Shown here: one piece after another, positions 59,902-64,000 of the stretch
How positions within the stretch are numbered: position 1 is the stretch's first letter
Layout of the letters: the number at the start of each line of letters is the position of its first letter
From: Saccharibacillus nicotianae
Lineage (GTDB): Bacteria > Bacillota > Bacilli > Paenibacillales > Paenibacillaceae
Length of the DNA stretch: 64,000 bases
Assembly: GCF_042681745.1 (NCBI RefSeq)
Contig: NZ_JBHUGF010000011.1
Location: 434,001 to 498,000, forward strand
Direction of reading: 5' to 3'
The notes under the pieces: model-generated
What the model was told of the DNA's origin: nothing
Seen by the model: the letters and a program-made list of their open reading frames with translations, nothing else
The model's database searches: none
Position numbers and translations under genes: made by a program

Positions 59902-61470
59902 TTAACGATTTACTTTTTTCAAAGCTTTAGTTGCCGGGCCTTCGATCACTTCACCATTATAAGCAAATCGTGCGCCATGACAAGGACAATCCCAAGAACG
60001 TTCAGCTTCATTCCAACCAACTTCACAACCCATATGGGTACACGTTGTATCGACCATGTGCAGTGCTCCTTGTGGATCACGATAAGCACCTGTACGCTTG
60101 CCATGATGCCAGATCACTCCGCCTTCATCATTGTCCAGATCATCTGCTTTGCGACGGTTAAAGTCTAATTTACCAGTAATCATTTCTTTAGCGACATTCG
60201 CATTTTGCACAACGGCTGTTTTGATTTTTGTCAAAAGCGGTTGTTTGCGAGACGGATTAAATAGTTCTGCATACCGGTTATCCCGACCCATAATCATATC
60301 GGTCATCATATGAGCAGCAAGTGTACCTGAAGTCATGCCCCATTTAGCAAAAGCAGTACCGACTAGAATATTCGGTTCATCTTCTGTGATATAACCGATA
60401 CAAGGGATATCATCCAGCGAAAATAAATCTTGAGCAGACCAGCGATACGGAATTTCTTTAATTCCGAGTAACATTCCTACAAATTTCTCTAACCCTTCAT
60501 AATGGGTAATCGTCTCATCTTCTTGCCCTGTTTTGTGACCATTACCACCAACGATTAGCATTTCTTGTCCATCGATTGTAGCCGAACGAAGAGAATGCTT
60601 CGGTTCATCGACACTCAGATACATTCCACCGGCAAAAGTCGTTTCTGCACGTACAGCTAATGTGTAAGAACGCTCAGCATGTAGACGAGCAAAGTAAAAT
60701 CCGTTCTGATCTGTGACCGGATAATGTGATGCCGATACCACTTTGTCGCAAGTAATCCCAAATTCCTGATCTTGTATCAACAGACGTGGACGATCTCCTG
60801 ATTCCACTTCTTCAATAATTGTATCTTCATAGACAGTACCGCCAAGTAACAAAAATTGTTGTAACAAGAATACAAGATATTGAAGAGGATGAAAGCGCGC
60901 TTGATCGGGCAAAGCAATGGCTCCTTTAATACTTAACGGAATAGGCAACGAATCGATCCATTCACCAGGAATTCCTAATTTACGGTAAGCATCCATTTCT
61001 TTTTCTAACTTTTTGAGTACCGAATCATCTGACTCTACATAAATATAAGATGTCTCTTGTTGCCAATCACAATCGATATTATTTTCTTCAACTAGACGAC
61101 GCATATAGTGTAGTGCTTCTTGTGCACCTTCATAATAAAGAATCGCTTCTTCTTCGCTAAAATTGCTAATCAACTCATCATAGATCAGACCATGCTGTGA
61201 ACTGACTTTGGCAGTGGTATATCCTGTTGTTCCGTCTAACACTTTGCCACTTTCTACTAACACTACTTTTTTGCCTTCTTGAGCAAGCAAATAAGCGGTT
61301 GTAATACCTGTGATACCTGCTCCTACAACCACGATCTCTGTATCTAATTCTCCTTGTAAAGCAGGAAAAGTAGGCAAGTCGACAGTAGCTCTCCACAAGG
61401 AAGATGGATATTCAGGTAGATTTTGAGGCGATAGATTTGGAGTTGTTTCTTCATGAGATGGTTCTTGCAT
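59902..61470 (-). CDS. FAD-dependent oxidoreductase with Rieske domain
   Basis: A 522-residue fusion: FAD/DAO domain from about residue 43 (TEIVVVGAGITGITTAYLLA) and a C-terminal Rieske 2Fe-2S domain with CTHMGC and CPCHGARF, separated by about 20 residues. Equivalent to B. subtilis YhfW. Substrate unknown; probably an oxidase or dehydrogenase of an amine-type compound passing electrons via the Rieske cluster. ATG with GGAGGACAACT before it. Confidence 0.92.
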   Translation of the reverse strand: MQEPSHEETTPNLSPQNLPEYPSSLWRATVDLPTFPALQGELDTEIVVVGAGITGITTAYLLAQEGKKVVLVESGKVLDGTTGYTTAKVSSQHGLIYDELISNFSEEEAILYYEGAQEALHYMRRLVEENNIDCDWQQETSYIYVESDDSVLKKLEKEMDAYRKLGIPGEWIDSLPIPLSIKGAIALPDQARFHPLQYLVFLLQQFLLLGGTVYEDTIIEEVESGDRPRLLIQDQEFGITCDKVVSASHYPVTDQNGFYFARLHAERSYTLAVRAETTFAGGMYLSVDEPKHSLRSATIDGQEMLIVGGNGHKTGQEDETITHYEGLEKFVGMLLGIKEIPYRWSAQDLFSLDDIPCIGYITEDEPNILVGTAFAKWGMTSGTLAAHMMTDMIMGRDNRYAELFNPSRKQPLLTKIKTAVVQNANVAKEMITGKLDFNRRKADDLDNDEGGVIWHHGKRTGAYRDPQGALHMVDTTCTHMGCEVGWNEAERSWDCPCHGARFAYNGEVIEGPATKALKKVNR

Positions 61471-61648
61471 AGTTGTCCTCCGTCCGATTCTGTAGTCAGA
61501 ACCCCGTAATGTGTAATCGGTTATTTTCCATTTTCATTATTACCACCGTATGGGTAACACTAAGCGCCTAGTTATAGGTGATATAATGTATAAGCAGGAA
61601 TTTCATGGTAAAATAGAATACTTCATCAACTATAAAGGAGAGATACAT

Positions 61649-62314
61649 ATGACTAAAGCAACGAAAAGTAGACCATCACGTGTAGTTGTACTAGGAAGTA
61701 TCGCTTTATTATTAGCGATGATGACAGGGTGCCAACAAAGTAATTCTGCTGCACCAGCAACCAGTGAACAACCATCTACAACAGCTTCAACTTCAACCCA
61801 GACCACCGACAATACTAGCAATAACAATACAAATAGCACCTCGACAAGTTCCACAGCAGATACAACTACATTTACAGAAGAGCAAGTAGAGCAAGCTATC
61901 CAATTCGCTTCTAATTACAAAAAAGATCAATATACAGTAGGCGAGGAATACAAGAAAAACACTTCACTAGAAGAAATGATCGAACTAGAAATGAAGAAAA
62001 ATGAATCTTATCTTACAGAAAAACAATTACAATATCAGACTGTATCCAGAACGCTCACTTTACCTATGCAGTTAGCTGTTAAAAAGCAAAGTACGTTAAG
62101 CCCTCAAGATCTAGAAATACACAAAAAAGAACCCCAAACGAAACAAGGAGTTCTGCAACTTTCTTATACGATGAAGATCGCTTTTGCGAACGGGGAACCA
62201 AGTATTCCTGTTGAGGGCGAATTACAATTACAGCCTACCGCAGATACATGGGAAGTTAGCTATGATGTGTTTAATCATAACGACTTATTTAACATTATCA
62301 AAGCCAAATCATAA
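61649..62314 (+). CDS. Hypothetical lipoprotein
   Basis: A 221-residue lipoprotein: signal peptide with core VVVLGSIALLLAMM and lipobox MTGC (Cys28), a Ser/Thr/Asn-rich spacer to about 80, then a mixed alpha/beta domain without recognised family. ATG 61649 with AAAGGAGAGATACAT. The longer frame from 61550 lacks a site. Divergent from the Rieske gene. Confidence 0.82.
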   Translation: MTKATKSRPSRVVVLGSIALLLAMMTGCQQSNSAAPATSEQPSTTASTSTQTTDNTSNNNTNSTSTSSTADTTTFTEEQVEQAIQFASNYKKDQYTVGEEYKKNTSLEEMIELEMKKNESYLTEKQLQYQTVSRTLTLPMQLAVKKQSTLSPQDLEIHKKEPQTKQGVLQLSYTMKIAFANGEPSIPVEGELQLQPTADTWEVSYDVFNHNDLFNIIKAKS

Positions 62315-62361
62315 AGCGTAAACACATTTGCCAAGATAGATCATAAATACAGTGATCGCTA

Positions 62362-62823
62362 TTATTGGAGTAATTCTTTTAAAGTCTGTTGCCAGCGTTC
62401 CAGTACGTCATCTGCTTGATGAAGCTCAATCGTGATACCGGAAGTAAGGGTAGCATATTTGGCAGTATCTTCACGAATATGTTCAACGGTAGCAACAAAT
62501 CGCGCTCTAGCGTATGTAGCATGTGGTAACGCTGGCAAAGGCATAAGCGATAAACGCAAAGCATACGATACCCCTTGCCAGACAAATGTCAATAATGCTT
62601 GCCCTGTGCGTGTAATATTGCCAGTAGTCGTTGTACCTTCCCATAGAGCGAGTCGGAGATGCTTGCTATCTGTAGCGATCACTTCGCCTACACTGACCAT
62701 CGCTTGATGCGGATAACCATCTTCATTAACCGTAAGCAGAGGCATCGCCAATTGCTGTTTTTCATGTAATTGTTGTCCACTAAATAGTTCTAATAGTGTA
62801 GAAGAAAGAGTGACGGTATTCAT
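62362..62823 (-). CDS. Pyridoxamine 5'-phosphate oxidase-family protein
   Basis: A 153-residue flavin-binding split-barrel protein: AMPLLTVNEDGYPHQAMVSV, ITRTGQALLTFVWQGVSYAL. Probably an FMN- or F420-type small oxidoreductase; no substrate suggested. ATG is preceded by GGATGTGAATAC, a rather weak site. No terminator was seen beyond the stop. Confidence 0.78.
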   Translation of the reverse strand: MNTVTLSSTLLELFSGQQLHEKQQLAMPLLTVNEDGYPHQAMVSVGEVIATDSKHLRLALWEGTTTTGNITRTGQALLTFVWQGVSYALRLSLMPLPALPHATYARARFVATVEHIREDTAKYATLTSGITIELHQADDVLERWQQTLKELLQ

Positions 62824-62977
62824 ACGTATTCACATCCGTTTCTAAAAAATAGGTTGCTATCAACTAGCGATCTATGTTAAAAATATATTAATTATACCCG
62901 AGTCTGTTGAACCTGTAATCTATGGGATAGAAGCAGGAAGATTCAACGACTTGAATAGGAGAAGGAGGTGAGGCAGG

Positions 62978-63142
62978 ATGTTGTATTTCCCATTATCTAT
63001 TACGCTTGAGCGCAGACCGCTTGGTAGCTGTAGTATTGTTCATTCATTTGGCGACGACGGGAGAAGTCTGTCCAAAAATGAATATCTTTATTATGGCGAA
63101 ATGTCGCTCCTGCCTTTATCTCCAGACGGATACAGAGCGTAA
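62978..63142 (+). CDS. Leader ORF upstream of the ABC-F gene
   Basis: 54 codons starting MLYFPLSITLERRPLGSC and ending LPLSPDGYRA. AAGGAGGTGAGG seven bases before ATG is close to a perfect complement of 16S rRNA, strong for an ORF of no recognised family. It lies in the 436-base leader ahead of an ABC-F ribosome-protection-type gene and before the leader terminator. In known antibiotic-induced ABC-F and erm genes, drug-stalled ribosomes on such a leader ORF prevent termination. Role here is inferred from this layout. Confidence 0.6.
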   Translation: MLYFPLSITLERRPLGSCSIVHSFGDDGRSLSKNEYLYYGEMSLLPLSPDGYRA

Positions 63143-63287
63143 GCTTGTCTAGATACGAAACGATGATTGATCGGTGCAACGGAAAGCACTTCCGGTACAA
63201 TTACTTCGTATTTTCTAGCAAGCCACATGTAACACTCTATACCTGCTGGCATATAAAGCGTCTGCTCTGATGCAAGCAAAAACAGAG

Positions 63288-63320
63288 AAGTCGCTGGGAC
63301 ATTTCCCTGCGGCTTTTTTT
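63288..63320 (+). terminator. Attenuator-type terminator before the ABC-F gene
   Basis: AAGTCGCTGGGA (63289-63300) pairs with TCCCTGCGGCTT (63303-63314), with one G-T pair and one mismatch, and is followed by a T-run. It lies 94 bases before the ABC-F start, with no complete annotated gene between leader ORF and terminator, so it can only act on the leader transcript. Confidence 0.75.
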
Positions 63321-63413
63321 GTGCTATTCATTATTCATCTTATGGATATCAAGCAGTCGCAAGGCAGAAGCGCATTTCCCTCTACTTTATACACTCAGAG
63401 GAGAATGAACAAT

Positions 63414-64000
63414 ATGTCTATTATGATCGCCTGTCAGCAGGTTCAACAATATTATGGTGCCGAGCATGTGTTAACGAATGTTACTTTTGAAATTCAGAGT
63501 GGAGCCAAAGTCGGTCTGATCGGAATGAATGGAGCAGGCAAAACAACGCTATTTCGTATTTTATCGGGTCAAGACAAACCTTTTCAAGGTGAAGTCCATA
63601 TACAAAAAGGAGCCAGAGTGGGCTATCTGCAACAGATGCCTGTCTATGCTCCACATATTACAATCTTAGAAGTTCTGCAAGAAAGCTTTGTTCATCTCAC
63701 CCAATTGCAAGAGCGAATGGAGCAATTAAGTATACAGATGTCAGACGAACATCTGGGAGAAGAGCAAATGCAACGTGTATTGCAACAGTACGGAGAAGCA
63801 TTGGATACCTTCGAGCGTGGCGGTGGTTATGAAATGTCTGCTCGAATCGACCGGATAGCGAATGGGCTGGGGATTCCTACCGAACATTATGATCGCTTGT
63901 TCGAAGGACTATCTGGTGGAGAAAAGACCAAAGTCGGTCTTGCTAGATTGTTGCTGACCGATCCAGATATCTTATTATTAGATGAACCAACCAACCATCT
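63414..64000 (+). CDS. ABC-F family ATPase, 5' part
   Basis: The first 195 residues of a protein cut by the right edge. MIACQQVQQYYGAEHVLTNV, Walker A IGMNGAGKTTLFRIL, signature LSGGEKTKVGLARLLL and Walker B ILLLDEPTNHL, with no membrane region, are the ABC-F pattern; between Walker A and signature is a long insertion that includes GGGYEMSARIDRIANGLG. ABC-F proteins act on the ribosome (translation factors or antibiotic resistance factors such as Vga, Lsa, VmlR). ATG 63414 with GAGGAG before it; ATG 63405 is closer to that site. The attenuated leader supports a resistance role. Confidence 0.88.
   Translation, partial: MSIMIACQQVQQYYGAEHVLTNVTFEIQSGAKVGLIGMNGAGKTTLFRILSGQDKPFQGEVHIQKGARVGYLQQMPVYAPHITILEVLQESFVHLTQLQERMEQLSIQMSDEHLGEEQMQRVLQQYGEALDTFERGGGYEMSARIDRIANGLGIPTEHYDRLFEGLSGGEKTKVGLARLLLTDPDILLLDEPTNH

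Noticed and set aside
63000..63279. Minus-strand ORFs opposite the ABC-F leader
   Set aside because: No ribosome sites; the plus-strand leader ORF with a near-perfect site explains the region better.

Overview
The window looks like a stretch of chromosome from a low-to-mid GC Firmicute, most likely Paenibacillus or a close relative. The grounds are Bacillales-type Shine-Dalgarno sites (AAGGAGG), frequent GTG and TTG starts, three SLH domains on a secreted protein, a bacterial nitric oxide synthase, a PbuE-type purine efflux gene behind an adenine riboswitch, a CidA/CidB/CidR set and a PTS antiterminator. No rRNA, tRNA, CRISPR array, prophage or intact insertion sequence was seen. Both window ends cut genes: the 3' part of hcp on the left and an ABC-F ATPase gene on the right.

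Region by region: 0-2.3 kb holds hcp, a MerR-methyltransferase fusion and a DUF4385 gene. 2.3-5.7 kb holds a signal peptidase I homologue whose catalytic serine position is alanine, then an antiterminator plus N-acetylglucosamine PTS operon with a legible leader (promoter, palindrome, cre-like site, RAT, terminator). 5.8-7.3 kb is an adenine riboswitch and pbuE. 7.4-12.2 kb is regulators (DUF2087, AbrB-like) and the cid-type operon. 12.2-20.0 kb is a visibly A+T-rich island of about a dozen small co-directional genes, two of them broken, with a degenerate RHS/YD-repeat toxin tip at 19.24-19.53 kb; I read it as an orphan immunity array of a polymorphic toxin system. 20.3-22.6 kb is a nuclease-DinG helicase fusion, and 22.8-25.3 kb an SLH surface protein.

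25.4-30.4 kb has two MarR regulators, one in an operon with a heterodimeric ABC exporter. 30.5-33.8 kb has a YitT protein, a lipid kinase and a nucleoside hydrolase; 34.0-35.5 kb an ankyrin protein paired with an Imm63-like protein. 36.2-43.4 kb is a Pot-type ABC importer with a second nucleoside hydrolase and adenine deaminase, best read as purine nucleoside/nucleobase uptake and salvage. It has a structured leader and a 150-base imperfect inverted repeat inside it. 43.6-64.0 kb is mostly housekeeping and stress genes (CNNM/CBS protein, uppP, dps, nos, ktrB-like, amino acid ABC genes, PucR regulator, metY, Rieske oxidoreductase). It ends in a 54-codon leader ORF and an attenuator-like terminator ahead of the ABC-F gene.

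Purine handling recurs: adenine efflux under an adenine riboswitch, two nucleoside hydrolases, adenine deaminase, a probable purine importer and a PucR-family regulator. Defence and competition form the other theme: the immunity island, the ankyrin/Imm63 pair, the nuclease-helicase, the ABC exporter and ABC-F. All calls come from reading the sequence; no database search was run.
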